Source of the DNA: Opitutia bacterium | GTDB lineage: Bacteria; Verrucomicrobiota; Verrucomicrobiae; Opitutales; UBA953 | Direction of reading: 5' to 3' | DNA length: 58,243 nucleotides | Assembly: GCA_004558035.1 (NCBI GenBank) | Contig: SFEJ01000010.1 | Span: 1-58,243 of the forward strand | Shown: positions 16,619-25,120 of the stretch, in pieces | Layout: every line of letters begins with the position of its first letter | Numbering within the stretch: position 1 is the first letter of the stretch | Notes under the pieces: model-generated | Seen by the model: the letters and a program-made list of their open reading frames with translations, nothing else | What the model was told of the DNA's origin: nothing | Database searches by the model: none | Made by a program: the position numbers and the translations under genes

Positions 16619-19039
16619 TCACTTCAGGAAGCCGTAGGCGAAGACCTGCGGGCGGAGCTTGTCGCCGAGCGCGCGATAGGCGGCTTCGAACGCCTCGAAG
16701 CTCACGGGAACGGCGTCGCCCGTTTCGTTGTAGGCCTTCAGCGCGTTGCGCACCTGGTACCAGCCGACGTCGGCGCGGTTGAGCTTCAGCCGCTCGCGGA
16801 TCGAAAATTCCATTGTGCGGGAAAAATACGCGCGCCACAGTTCCCGCCCCGCGTCGAGCACGGCGCGCGCTTCCGCCGAGAGCGTCTTTTCCGCCAGCAG
16901 CCGCGCCGTGAAATCGCTCTCGAAGCGGTCCGGCGCGTTCACTTCGTCTTCCGTGAACGGCACGAAATGGTTGACGAGGCTCCATTTTTTGCCGCCCCAC
17001 TCGAGCCCGTCCGCGCCCGCCGTGAGATTGCTCCCGTTGAAAAGCATCCACACGAAACAGTCGTCCGCGAACTCCTGCGGGAACGCCTTGTCCGGCTGAA
17101 GAAACTGGTCGCGGTCGTTCAGCCAAGTCGGTTTGACGAGCCGCCGCACCGCGAAGACGATCGCCGCTTTCTCCAAGTTTTCCGGCGTGACGTAAAACGC
17201 GCCGGCATGCCCGAATCCGGACGACAACAACGCTGTTCCTTGGACAACATGCTGCATATCGTTTCCGAGGCAAATCATCGAACCTATTGCGCCGTCAGCC
17301 CAACGCGTTCCGCGGACGTCCTTTGTGCTCGTTGCGGGCGTAATAGCGTTTTTCAGCGGAAGTGCGAGAACGGCGTTCGAGCGCGGGCGTTTTATCCATT
17401 TACTCAAAAAACGTTCTGTCGGAACATTGTAAAATTTCTTTTCGCCGATTGCGCGTCCGTCTTTGTCGAGCGCTTCGCAGGAAATTTCGCTCGGGAAATA
17501 CGCCGCGGGAACGGCGCCGCCCTTTTGTCGCCAAATCAAAAAGCCGATGGGAAAATTTCCTTTGATCCCGTCAAACGCTTGCGAATGCACGACGAAGCCG
17601 CCGAGATATTCCGCGCGCCAATACTCGCGAAATTTCGCAAAGTTCGGAGCGTTCACGTATTTAAGCGTCGAAAATGTCGCGACGACGGCGTTCGGGATTT
17701 CCTTTTGTATGCGCACCAAAAACTGCACGAACAGTTCGCGTTGCGCGTAGCCCAAATCCATAGCCTGCGCGAGGCGCGTTCCCGCGACGTTTTTCTTGCG
17801 CTCTGCCTCTTTGCTGCCTGTTGCGTTGCTGATGTTGTCGGCATTCATCGCCTCCGCATACGGCGGATTCATGAGAATGAGAAATTTCTTTCTTCCCTCT
17901 TTGGCGTCGGCGATCGCTTTCAATAGGGGGGGGGGTAGTTTTTGTGAGAGCGTGTAATCGAGTTCTCCGTTTTCGGCGACGTCGTCGTTGAGGAAATCGT
18001 ATTGGAAGCGCGTGGCGGCGCGGCAGGTCTTCGCCGCCTTCATGACGTCCACGTCCGCCTGGTCGAGCGTGGACATGAAGACGTTGCGGGCGTTGCCGTG
18101 CTTGGTCTCAAGGTTGCCGACGCCGCAGCAGGGATCCCAGACGACGTAGTCCCGCTGCCAGTTTTTCCCGAGCGTCTGGGCGAGGAGGTCGTAGGCTTTG
18201 TCCACGACGTGGAGGGGCGTGTAGTAGGCGCCCTTGAAGGCGCGCTCGTCGTAGGGAATGAGGCTGTCGCGGCGCTCGAGGAGGTAGTTGCGGTGCTCGG
18301 GCTCGGGCGGGCGCGCGTAGATCGCCCAAAATTTGCGGTAGCCGTCGTAGTTGCCGAGCTGGTAGAGCCTGCCGTTGAGGAGGAAGGAGGGGCGGCCGTT
18401 TTTGTGGAGGAGCTCGGCGGGGAGATTTTCGTGGGTGGAGACGGTGCCGTCGCTCATGATGTCGGCGAAGAAGAGGAGGCAATAATCCTCGGCGGGAACG
18501 TCGGCGATTTCGCAGCCGATCATTTCGACCCAGCGGTCGAAGACCTGCTTGAGGTTGTCGGGCGTGATTTGTGTGCGGACGATTTCACCGGAGGCGATGG
18601 CGGCGCGGACGGTTTCGACGAACTCCCGTTCCTGCGTCTCGATGCGGAAGGAGACGAAGTGCGTGCCGATGTACTGCGAGACGGCGTCGAGGGCTTCGGG
18701 CGGGAACGCGGACGCGGATTTGCCCCAGCGGATGGTTTTCGCGCGGAGGAGCGGGAGCGCGACTTCCGTCTTCATGAGGGCGGCTTTCACGCTGTCGATG
18801 ACGCAGAGAAAGGGCGGAATTTCCTCGCCTTCGTTGAGAGCGACCTGCACGTAGTGTAGCAGCTGCGTGAACATGGCGTAGGTGGAGACGCGGAAGCCGA
18901 CTTTCGCCTCGAACCAGATTTCCTTGGTTTGGATGTCGATGAGGTTTTTCTGATAAGCCTTGAGACCGAGGGCTTTGATGTAGGCGTCTTTGACGTCTTC
19001 TTCGGACGAGGCGGCTCGGAGTTTTTCGAAAAGGGACAT
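16619..19039 (-). CDS. Type IIG-like restriction-modification enzyme (PD-(D/E)xK plus N6-adenine methyltransferase), putatively phase-variable
   Basis: An 806-residue single-chain enzyme that probably methylates adenine in a specific DNA site and may also cleave. The N-terminus carries a candidate nuclease motif, LIDIQTKEIWFEAK (D35, E44 and K46, the D-ExK pattern). SAM-binding motif I is DPCCGVGNLE near residue 301, and the catalytic motif IV is NPPY (LMNPPYAEA) near 388. The long C-terminal part (residues about 450-806) would be the target-recognition region. A run of ten G on the plus strand (17936-17945; ten C in the coding strand) encodes LPPPL at residues about 364-368, between motifs I and IV. 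Slippage would truncate the protein before the catalytic motif. No separate specificity or endonuclease gene is adjacent. Cleavage activity is inference. Confidence 0.82.
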   Translation of the reverse strand: MSLFEKLRAASSEEDVKDAYIKALGLKAYQKNLIDIQTKEIWFEAKVGFRVSTYAMFTQLLHYVQVALNEGEEIPPFLCVIDSVKAALMKTEVALPLLRAKTIRWGKSASAFPPEALDAVSQYIGTHFVSFRIETQEREFVETVRAAIASGEIVRTQITPDNLKQVFDRWVEMIGCEIADVPAEDYCLLFFADIMSDGTVSTHENLPAELLHKNGRPSFLLNGRLYQLGNYDGYRKFWAIYARPPEPEHRNYLLERRDSLIPYDERAFKGAYYTPLHVVDKAYDLLAQTLGKNWQRDYVVWDPCCGVGNLETKHGNARNVFMSTLDQADVDVMKAAKTCRAATRFQYDFLNDDVAENGELDYTLSQKLPPPLLKAIADAKEGRKKFLILMNPPYAEAMNADNISNATGSKEAERKKNVAGTRLAQAMDLGYAQRELFVQFLVRIQKEIPNAVVATFSTLKYVNAPNFAKFREYWRAEYLGGFVVHSQAFDGIKGNFPIGFLIWRQKGGAVPAAYFPSEISCEALDKDGRAIGEKKFYNVPTERFLSKWIKRPRSNAVLALPLKNAITPATSTKDVRGTRWADGAIGSMICLGNDMQHVVQGTALLSSGFGHAGAFYVTPENLEKAAIVFAVRRLVKPTWLNDRDQFLQPDKAFPQEFADDCFVWMLFNGSNLTAGADGLEWGGKKWSLVNHFVPFTEDEVNAPDRFESDFTARLLAEKTLSAEARAVLDAGRELWRAYFSRTMEFSIRERLKLNRADVGWYQVRNALKAYNETGDAVPVSFEAFEAAYRALGDKLRPQVFAYGFLK
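17936..17945. repeat. Homopolymeric G10/C10 tract inside the type IIG-like gene
   Basis: Ten consecutive G on the plus strand, flanked by CAATA and TAGTT. In the current state the gene reads through in frame (ON). Tracts of this length in modification genes are classical contingency loci in Helicobacter, Campylobacter and Neisseria. Confidence 0.85.
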
Positions 19040-19149
19040 GAGCGAAAGGGGAAAGATTTTTCGGGAACTCTAACGCTCTGCGCCGCCGCGGGCAACTTTC
19101 TTTGACTCCCCTTGACTTCGCGGGCGAAAATCTTCGCGTTCTTCGCGTT

Positions 19150-19275
19150 TTATGAAATCGCGGCGAACATGACGGGGAAGGCTTCGGCGGCGGGAACGCC
19201 GTTCCAGAGCTCGAAGGCGAGGGCGCCCTGCCAGGCGAGCATGGCGCGGCCGTCGGCGGCGGGAACGCCGCGTTC
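19150..19275 (-). pseudogene. aroE: Remnant of shikimate dehydrogenase (C-terminus only)
   Basis: The minus strand reads DGRAMLAWQGALAFELWNG, then VPAAEAFPVMFAAIS and a stop at 19150-19152. It matches the AroE C-terminal pattern DGLGMLxxQxAxAFxLWxG. No AroE sequence continues upstream: past about 19275 the frame has no dehydrogenase features and runs into the region before the outer-membrane protein gene. This is a gene fragment, or the tail of a gene lost by deletion. Confidence 0.65.
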
Positions 19276-19350
19276 CCGCCGTTTCTCGCCTTTACCCGTT
19301 CGGGGAAAAGAATTATGCTCGCGCGCAGTTTATTCATGTCCGCTCTTTCC

Positions 19351-20403
19351 ATGAAGTCCTTGTGCGTCCCGACGGTTCTCGCCCTTTTCGCGGCGGGGGG
19401 CGCGTTCGCGCGCGCAGACGAGGTGCGCCTCGAAGACGGCTCGCTGATCCGCGGAAAGATTCGGGGCATCACCGAAAACGTACTGACGGTCGAGCCGGAT
19501 TTCGCCAAAGGCGCCTTCAAGATCGACATGGCGAAAGTCGAAAACTTCTCGACGGACGAAGCGATCTTCATGACGACGAGCTCCGGCGCGACGTTTCACG
19601 GCGTCGTCGTTCCCGGGTTCGGCAGTTCGGTCAGCATCAGTTCGCTGCACGGGATCGCCGCCGCGGGAACGCCGGAAGTCGCGGAGCTCTGGCGCGAAGG
19701 CGACCCGAGCCCGGCGGAGCGCGCGCTCAAATCCAAGGAACGCCGCTGGAACTTCACCATCGACGCCGGCTTCACGGGAACGTCGGGCACGACGGACTTC
19801 GCGCAGATGCTCTTCGGCTTCAACGCCTACAATTCCGGGCCCTACGACAAGCTCGTGCTCGCGGCGAGCTTCCGCTACAGCGAGACCAACGGCGAAAAAT
19901 CCCAAGACAACCTTCACCTCATCGCCGACTACGAAGACAAGTTCTACGCGCCGATGCAATGGTACGCGCGCACCGACAACGGCTACGACAAAATCGCGCG
20001 GCAGAATTTCTTCACGACTTCGGCGCTCGGTCTCGGCTACGGCATCGTGGACCGGAAAAACTGGGCGGTGAACTTCCGTCTCGGCGCCGGTTTCCGTTAC
20101 GAGAGCTACGAGGAAGACGCGATGATCGAGGACGTCAGCACGCCGACGGGCGACGTCGAACTGAACAACCGCTACGAGGCGGACTTCGGCACGCTCTACA
20201 ACAAGATCAATTACTCGCCTTCGCTCGACGATCCGCGCGGCAACTACGTCCTCACGCACGAATCCTACTTCGAAACCGCCTACTACGAGAACAAGGTGGG
20301 CATCCGCATCGGCATGAGCAACGTCTACAACAGCATCGTCGCCGAAGGCAACCGCCACCTGGATTCGACGTTCTACGTCAAGCTCGTGTTCAAAATCAAA
20401 TAA
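19351..20403 (+). CDS. Outer-membrane beta-barrel protein, DUF481 (YdiY-like)
   Basis: A 350-residue secreted protein. From ATG 19351 it starts MKSLCVPTVLALFAAGGAFARADE, a signal peptide cut near ARA-DE; two ATGs just upstream (19315 and 19336) would weaken this. Residues about 25-60 form a small domain (VRLEDGSLIRGKIRGITENVLTV) typical of the N-terminal part of such proteins. From about residue 125 a DUF481 barrel follows, with alternating amphipathic strands rich in Tyr, Asn and Asp (FTIDAGFTGTSGTTD... LVLAASFRYSETNGEKSQDN... LGLGYGIVDRKNWAVNFRLGAGFRYE), ending in FYVKLVFKIK. DUF481 proteins are salt- or acid-induced outer-membrane proteins of unclear function. The stop lies 10 bases before gatC. 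Confidence 0.85.
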   Translation: MKSLCVPTVLALFAAGGAFARADEVRLEDGSLIRGKIRGITENVLTVEPDFAKGAFKIDMAKVENFSTDEAIFMTTSSGATFHGVVVPGFGSSVSISSLHGIAAAGTPEVAELWREGDPSPAERALKSKERRWNFTIDAGFTGTSGTTDFAQMLFGFNAYNSGPYDKLVLAASFRYSETNGEKSQDNLHLIADYEDKFYAPMQWYARTDNGYDKIARQNFFTTSALGLGYGIVDRKNWAVNFRLGAGFRYESYEEDAMIEDVSTPTGDVELNNRYEADFGTLYNKINYSPSLDDPRGNYVLTHESYFETAYYENKVGIRIGMSNVYNSIVAEGNRHLDSTFYVKLVFKIK

Positions 20404-20413
20404 CGCCTTTCCC

Positions 20414-20710
20414 ATGAACGATTCAAAGATCGATCTCGACCACGTTTCCGCGCTCGCGCGCATCGAACTCTCCGACGCGGAAAAGACAAAATTCGCCGGC
20501 GATTTTCAGACCATTCTCGGCTTTTTCGAAAAACTGAACGCCGCGGACGTCTCCGCGCTCGAGCCCTGCGCCCACGCGTTCCCGGTGTACAACGTGCTCC
20601 GCGACGACGTTCCCGGCGAGACGCTCCCCGTCGAAGCCCTGCTGCGCAACGCGCCCGCCGCCCGCGAGGATCAGATCGTCGTCCCCCGCGTCGTCGACGA
20701 CGGCGAATGA
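20414..20710 (+). CDS. gatC: Asp-tRNA(Asn)/Glu-tRNA(Gln) amidotransferase subunit C
   Basis: Small subunit that stabilises GatA-GatB in the enzyme amidating mischarged Asp-tRNA(Asn) or Glu-tRNA(Gln). The 98 residues show the family pattern: DLDHVSALARIELSDAEKTK at the start, FQTILGFFEKLNAADVSALEP in the middle, and LRDDVPGETLPVEALLRNAP before the end. It lies 10 bases after the outer-membrane gene and 123 bases before gatA. gatB is not in the window. Confidence 0.93.
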   Translation: MNDSKIDLDHVSALARIELSDAEKTKFAGDFQTILGFFEKLNAADVSALEPCAHAFPVYNVLRDDVPGETLPVEALLRNAPAAREDQIVVPRVVDDGE

Positions 20711-20833
20711 GCGAGGCTTCGCGATTTCAACGCAGAGAACGCAAAGATTTTTTCGACCGTCGCGCCTCGCGCTTCAAAAATCGTTCGCGTTCATTCGTGC
20801 AGATTCGTGGTTAAATTTTAATTTCTTTTTTCA

Positions 20834-22297
20834 ATGGAAAATCTGATTTTCAAAACGGCGAGCGAACTCGCCGCACTGCTCGCCGAGAAAAAAATCTCCG
20901 CGCGGGAACTCATGAGCGCGCAGCTCGACCGCGTCCGCGAAATCGACGGGAACGTCCGCGCGTTCCTCGCGATCGACGAGGCCGACGCGCTCGCCCAGGC
21001 CGACGCCTCCGACGCGCGCCGCGCCGCGGGAACGCCGCTTTCCGCGCTCGACGGCGTGCCCGTCGCGATCAAGGACAACATCGCCGTCGCTGGGCAGCGC
21101 TGCTCCTGCGCCTCGAAGATGCTCGAAAATTTCGTCTCGCCCTACGACGCGACCGTCGTCGCCAACCTGAAGAAGGCCGGCGCCGTCGTCTTCGGCCGCC
21201 TCAACATGGACGAGTTCGCGATGGGGTCCTCGACGGAAAACTCCGCGTTCGCGAAGACCGCGAACCCATGGGACCTCTCGCGCGTTCCCGGCGGCTCCTC
21301 CGGCGGGAGCGCCGCCGCCGTCGCCGCGGGAATGACGCCGCTCGCGCTCGGCTCCGACACGGGCGGCTCGATCCGCCAGCCGGCGAGTTTCTGCGGCGTC
21401 GTCGGGCTCAAGCCGACCTACGGCACCGTCTCGCGCTACGGCGCGGTCGCGTTCGCGTCCTCGCTCGAACAGGTCGGACCGATGGCGCGCAGCGTCGCCG
21501 ACGTCGCCGCGCTCTACGACGTGCTCGCCTCGCCCTGCGCGCACGATTCCACCGCGCTCCCGGGTCCGCGCACGCCGACGCTTCCCGCCCTTTCCGCTCC
21601 CGCGAAAAAACTCAGAATCGGCCTGCCCAAGGAATTTTTCGGCGGCGACGCCGCGATCGACGACGCCGTGAAGAGCGCCGCCGCGTGGTTCGAGGCGCAG
21701 GGCTGCGAGCTCCGCGAAGTCTCGCTCCCGTCGATCGACCTCGCGATCCCGACCTACTACATCATCGCGACGGCGGAGGCCTCCTCCAACCTCGCGCGCT
21801 TCGACGGCATCCGCTACACGCACCGCAGCGCGCGCGCGACCGACGCGATCGACATCTTCGCGAAAAGCCGCGGCGAAGGCTTCGGCGAGGAAGTGAAGCG
21901 CCGCGTCCTGCTCGGCACCTACGTGCTTTCCGCCGGCTACTACGACGCCTACTACCTGCGCGCGCAGAAGCTCCGCACGCTCATCCGCAACGAGTTCGAC
22001 GCCGCATTCGCCGACGTCGATCTGCTCCTCGCGCCGACGACGCCCGAAACCGCGTTCCCGCAGGGCGGCAAGACTTCCGACCCGCTCAAAATGTACCTCG
22101 GCGACATCTGCACCGTTCCCGCGAATCTCGCGGGCATTCCCGCGGTGTCGCTCCCGTGCGGCTTCGACGCGGCGGGAATGCCGATCGGCCTGCAGATTCT
22201 CGGCAAGGCGCTCGACGACGCCTCCGTCCTCGCCGCCGCGCACGCCTTCGAAACCGCGCACGACTTCTCCGGCCGCGTCCCGCCGCTTCGTCAATGA
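20834..22297 (+). CDS. gatA: Asp-tRNA(Asn)/Glu-tRNA(Gln) amidotransferase subunit A
   Basis: Glutaminase subunit that supplies ammonia to the GatB active site. The 487-residue sequence has the amidase signature with its Ser-Ser-Lys triad: the lysine in GVPVAIKDNIAV (around residue 80) and serines in RVPGGSSGGSAAAVAAG (around 155) and GSDTGGSIRQPAS (around 175-185). GLKPTYGTVSRYGAVAFASS follows. The C-terminus (GIPAVSLPCGFDAAGMPIGL) is canonical. The 123-base gap after gatC contains the stereotyped phrases CAACGCAGAGAACGCAAAG and GCAGATTCGTGGTTAAATTT, ending right before the ATG. Convergent with the hexosaminidase gene. Confidence 0.97.
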   Translation: MENLIFKTASELAALLAEKKISARELMSAQLDRVREIDGNVRAFLAIDEADALAQADASDARRAAGTPLSALDGVPVAIKDNIAVAGQRCSCASKMLENFVSPYDATVVANLKKAGAVVFGRLNMDEFAMGSSTENSAFAKTANPWDLSRVPGGSSGGSAAAVAAGMTPLALGSDTGGSIRQPASFCGVVGLKPTYGTVSRYGAVAFASSLEQVGPMARSVADVAALYDVLASPCAHDSTALPGPRTPTLPALSAPAKKLRIGLPKEFFGGDAAIDDAVKSAAAWFEAQGCELREVSLPSIDLAIPTYYIIATAEASSNLARFDGIRYTHRSARATDAIDIFAKSRGEGFGEEVKRRVLLGTYVLSAGYYDAYYLRAQKLRTLIRNEFDAAFADVDLLLAPTTPETAFPQGGKTSDPLKMYLGDICTVPANLAGIPAVSLPCGFDAAGMPIGLQILGKALDDASVLAAAHAFETAHDFSGRVPPLRQ

Positions 22298-22378
22298 ATA
22301 ATTGACAATGAATAATGAACAGTGCGCTCCAAGGTTTTTGCCCGAGCAAAAACTTTGAGTGCGCAATTGTTCATTGTC
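22298..22378. other. Stereotyped AT-rich intergenic element with a hairpin
   Basis: Between convergent gatA and the GH20 gene lie copies of a simple phrase (TTGACAATGAATAATGAACA, and AATTGTTCATTGTC facing it) around a hairpin GTTTTTGC-CCGA-GCAAAAAC (about 22338-22357). Possibly a transcription end site or a small dispersed repeat; no gene is seen. Confidence 0.4.
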
Positions 22379-22454
22379 TGCCATTCTCCTTCGGCGCGAA
22401 GAAAAACCGCGAAGGGAATGGAGGTAAAAAGACTTCGGCGGGAACGCGGATTGC

Positions 22455-24920
22455 TCAGAGCTGCTCGACGCTCTTGATCTTCACTTCGCCGTTGAAGGCG
22501 TTTTCGGGAGCGCCGATCGTGCGCATCGGGAAGACGAGCGTGGAGATCTTGTGCGACTCGGGGAACTTGTGCCGCACGGGGCCGCCGATCTTCTTGCCGT
22601 CCGCGTAGAGCGTCACGTCGCGCCCGCGCGCCTCGACGGCGAGCTCGACGGTCTTGCCGACGGGCAGGACGTAGTCGAACGAGAAGTCCCACGCGTCGCG
22701 CGTGAAGCCGACTTTTCCCGTTTCCTTCTGCACCGCCTTGAACGCGCCGCAGGGCGCCGAAAAGAGGATTTCCTCGCCTTTGCCCGCCGCCGCGCGACGC
22801 ACGGTGAACGTGATCCGGTAGTTCGGCGCGAACGAATTGTCGCGCGGGAGCCGCACGAAGGAGTGTCCGCCCTTGAGCTTGAAGACTTTGCCGCCGCCGG
22901 AGACGTCCGCGTTCTCGCGTTCGGCGCGCTTGAGCTCGTCCGCGCTCGCGGGAACGTGCGCCGCCATCCTGAAGCGCGGGTTGATTCCCGGCGGCACGTC
23001 GATTTCGGCGAGCACCTTTTCGAAATCCGCGAACGGGCGGTCCGTTCCCGTCGCCCAGGTCTTTTCCGCGATGACGGCGGAGCTTTTCTGAATGCGGTCG
23101 AAGAGGTCGTAGTCGGTCAGCCCGGTGTCGCGCCGCCAGCTGTTGTCGTTCCAGAGCGCGAACTGCGCGCCGAGGAGCTTCGGGTGTCCGGGCGCGACTT
23201 TCTTGCTGCCCATCACGTGCGGCGCCCAGGTCGGGCCGTAGAGCTTCTGCAGGTTGAGCAGGTCGCCGTAGCCGCCGACGCTTCCGGTGCCGCTCGGCAC
23301 GATGTAGGTGTCGCCGTCGAGAATGTTGATGATGTCGTAGCCGAGGTCGAGCGCCTCCTGCGGGTCCTGCCAGTGGAGCGACCAGATGTCCATCTGCACG
23401 CCTTCGGAGACGACGGGCGTGCCGCCGCGCTTGTAGCTGAGCGAGCCCCACAGCCGCGGCGTGTATCCGCGCGACTTCACGTATTTGAGCATCGCGTCCG
23501 CGAACGCGCGGTAGTCCTCCGAGGAGCCGTAATACTCGTCCGTGCCGATGTGGACGACGCCGCCGCGGAAGACTTTTCCCTCCTTGCCCGAAGGCTTGAG
23601 GTATTCGTCCATGACGCTCTGCACGTATTTCAGCGTCTCGTCGCGGTAGGTGCGCTTGCCGCCCTTCGGGTAGGGCGCGGACGAGGCGTCGAGCATCGCG
23701 GCGCGCTCGACGTCGTGCTCCTTGTGCACGCCGCCGCGGTACATCAGGTCGGGGCGCGCCTTGACGAAGCTCATCGCGTGCCCGGGAACGTCGATTTCGG
23801 GAACGATGCGCACGCCGTAGCCCTCGGCGGTCTTCTGCAGCGCGATGAAGTCTTTCTTCGTATAGAAATAATCCGTGCTCGTGAGCCCGGGCACCTTGGA
23901 TTCGAGGCGGAATGCGGTCGGCGCGGCGGCCATGACTTCGTCGAGCGCGCGCTTCTTGTCCTCGGCGGACGCGTTTTTGCCGCAGGGAATCTTCGTGTAG
24001 TCGTGCAGCCAGATGAAGTTGTCGTTCAGGTGCAGCTGCAGGTCGTTGAGCTTGTAGAACGCCATCGTGCGCGCGACGTTCGCGACGGCCTCCTTCGTCG
24101 CCGGCTTGCGCCCGACGTCGTAGGAAAATCCGCGCAGAGGGTACTGCGGGTAGTCCGCGGCGTTCCCGCACGGGAACGAGGGCTTCGCGCCTTTTTTGCC
24201 GCCCATGGAGTTCTTGAAGCCCTGCAGCAGCGTCTGCGCCGCCCAGTTCGCGCCGACGGGAGCGACGCCGGAGACGACGACGCCGTTGCGCGTCACGGCG
24301 AGCTCATAGCCTTCCTCGCCGAGCCGCGCGTCCGCGCCGAGCTCGAACACGATCGCGCGCGCGGCGGGCTTTTCCTTCGCGACTTTGAGCTTCACGCCCG
24401 TGAGCGCGAAAAGGTCTCTGCGGAAATTGTTTACGTGCTCGGCGAGGAGCGGGTGCTTCTTCATCAGCGCGGGATCGCACCAGAGCGAGACGCCCGAATC
24501 GAGCTGGAACTCGCCCGTCTTGCCCTCCCATTCCTGAATCGCGGGAACGATCGCCGGCTTGCCCGCGCCCGTGTTGCCCGTGGAAAAAAGCACCGTCAGC
24601 GTGCGCGCGTTCTTTCCGTCCTTGTCGCCGACGGTCACGAGGCAGGTCTTGTCCGAAAGCGGAAAACGCATCGAGCCGTTCGGCGCGACGAGCTGCTCGA
24701 AGTCCGTCGCGAGGATTTTCGCGCCCTTGGCATCCTTGGGCATGAACGCCGCGAACGACGCGCCGCGCTTGAACTCGGCGGCGGAGACGACGACGTCCGG
24801 CTTTTCGTTCGCTCCCGCGCGCGCGGGAACGCTCTGCGCGAAGGCGGGCACGCCGACCGCCGGAAACGCCGCGCACGCGAACGCGAGCGCGGAAAGCATA
24901 AGAAGGTGATTTTTGCTCAT
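22455..24920 (-). CDS. Secreted beta-N-acetylhexosaminidase, glycoside hydrolase family 20
   Basis: Exo-enzyme removing terminal N-acetylglucosamine or N-acetylgalactosamine from glycans (mucin, chitin or peptidoglycan fragments). 821 residues from ATG 24920, with a signal peptide MSKNHLLMLSALAFACAAFP. A GH20b-like N-terminal domain (EFQLDSGVSLWCDPAL... YELAVTRNGVVVSG) precedes the catalytic barrel: YPLRGFSYDVGRK, LHLNDNFIWL, VPEIDVPGHAMSF. HIGTDEYYG (residues about 457-465) has the catalytic Asp-Glu pair of the substrate-assisted mechanism. The last about 200 residues form a lectin/LamG-like beta-sandwich (FKLKGGHSFVRLP... ADGKKIGGPV). It suggests life on host or algal glycans; the natural substrate is not determined by sequence. 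Confidence 0.92.
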   Translation of the reverse strand: MSKNHLLMLSALAFACAAFPAVGVPAFAQSVPARAGANEKPDVVVSAAEFKRGASFAAFMPKDAKGAKILATDFEQLVAPNGSMRFPLSDKTCLVTVGDKDGKNARTLTVLFSTGNTGAGKPAIVPAIQEWEGKTGEFQLDSGVSLWCDPALMKKHPLLAEHVNNFRRDLFALTGVKLKVAKEKPAARAIVFELGADARLGEEGYELAVTRNGVVVSGVAPVGANWAAQTLLQGFKNSMGGKKGAKPSFPCGNAADYPQYPLRGFSYDVGRKPATKEAVANVARTMAFYKLNDLQLHLNDNFIWLHDYTKIPCGKNASAEDKKRALDEVMAAAPTAFRLESKVPGLTSTDYFYTKKDFIALQKTAEGYGVRIVPEIDVPGHAMSFVKARPDLMYRGGVHKEHDVERAAMLDASSAPYPKGGKRTYRDETLKYVQSVMDEYLKPSGKEGKVFRGGVVHIGTDEYYGSSEDYRAFADAMLKYVKSRGYTPRLWGSLSYKRGGTPVVSEGVQMDIWSLHWQDPQEALDLGYDIINILDGDTYIVPSGTGSVGGYGDLLNLQKLYGPTWAPHVMGSKKVAPGHPKLLGAQFALWNDNSWRRDTGLTDYDLFDRIQKSSAVIAEKTWATGTDRPFADFEKVLAEIDVPPGINPRFRMAAHVPASADELKRAERENADVSGGGKVFKLKGGHSFVRLPRDNSFAPNYRITFTVRRAAAGKGEEILFSAPCGAFKAVQKETGKVGFTRDAWDFSFDYVLPVGKTVELAVEARGRDVTLYADGKKIGGPVRHKFPESHKISTLVFPMRTIGAPENAFNGEVKIKSVEQL

Positions 24921-25120
24921 GATTTCGATTCGAATTTCGTTTTTCTTCGGGGAAATTCCGCGCGGACGTTCGCGTGCGCGCGGCGAGACCAACTGAATCC
25001 GCGAGCTTATTTCGCGCCCCCGAAGCGTCAAACATTTTTTCCGTGCGTCGCGGGAACGCGGAAATCGTTTTGCCGCGGCGGGAGCGATAAGGTATAAACG
25101 CGAAAAAGTTTTTCTGTCCG

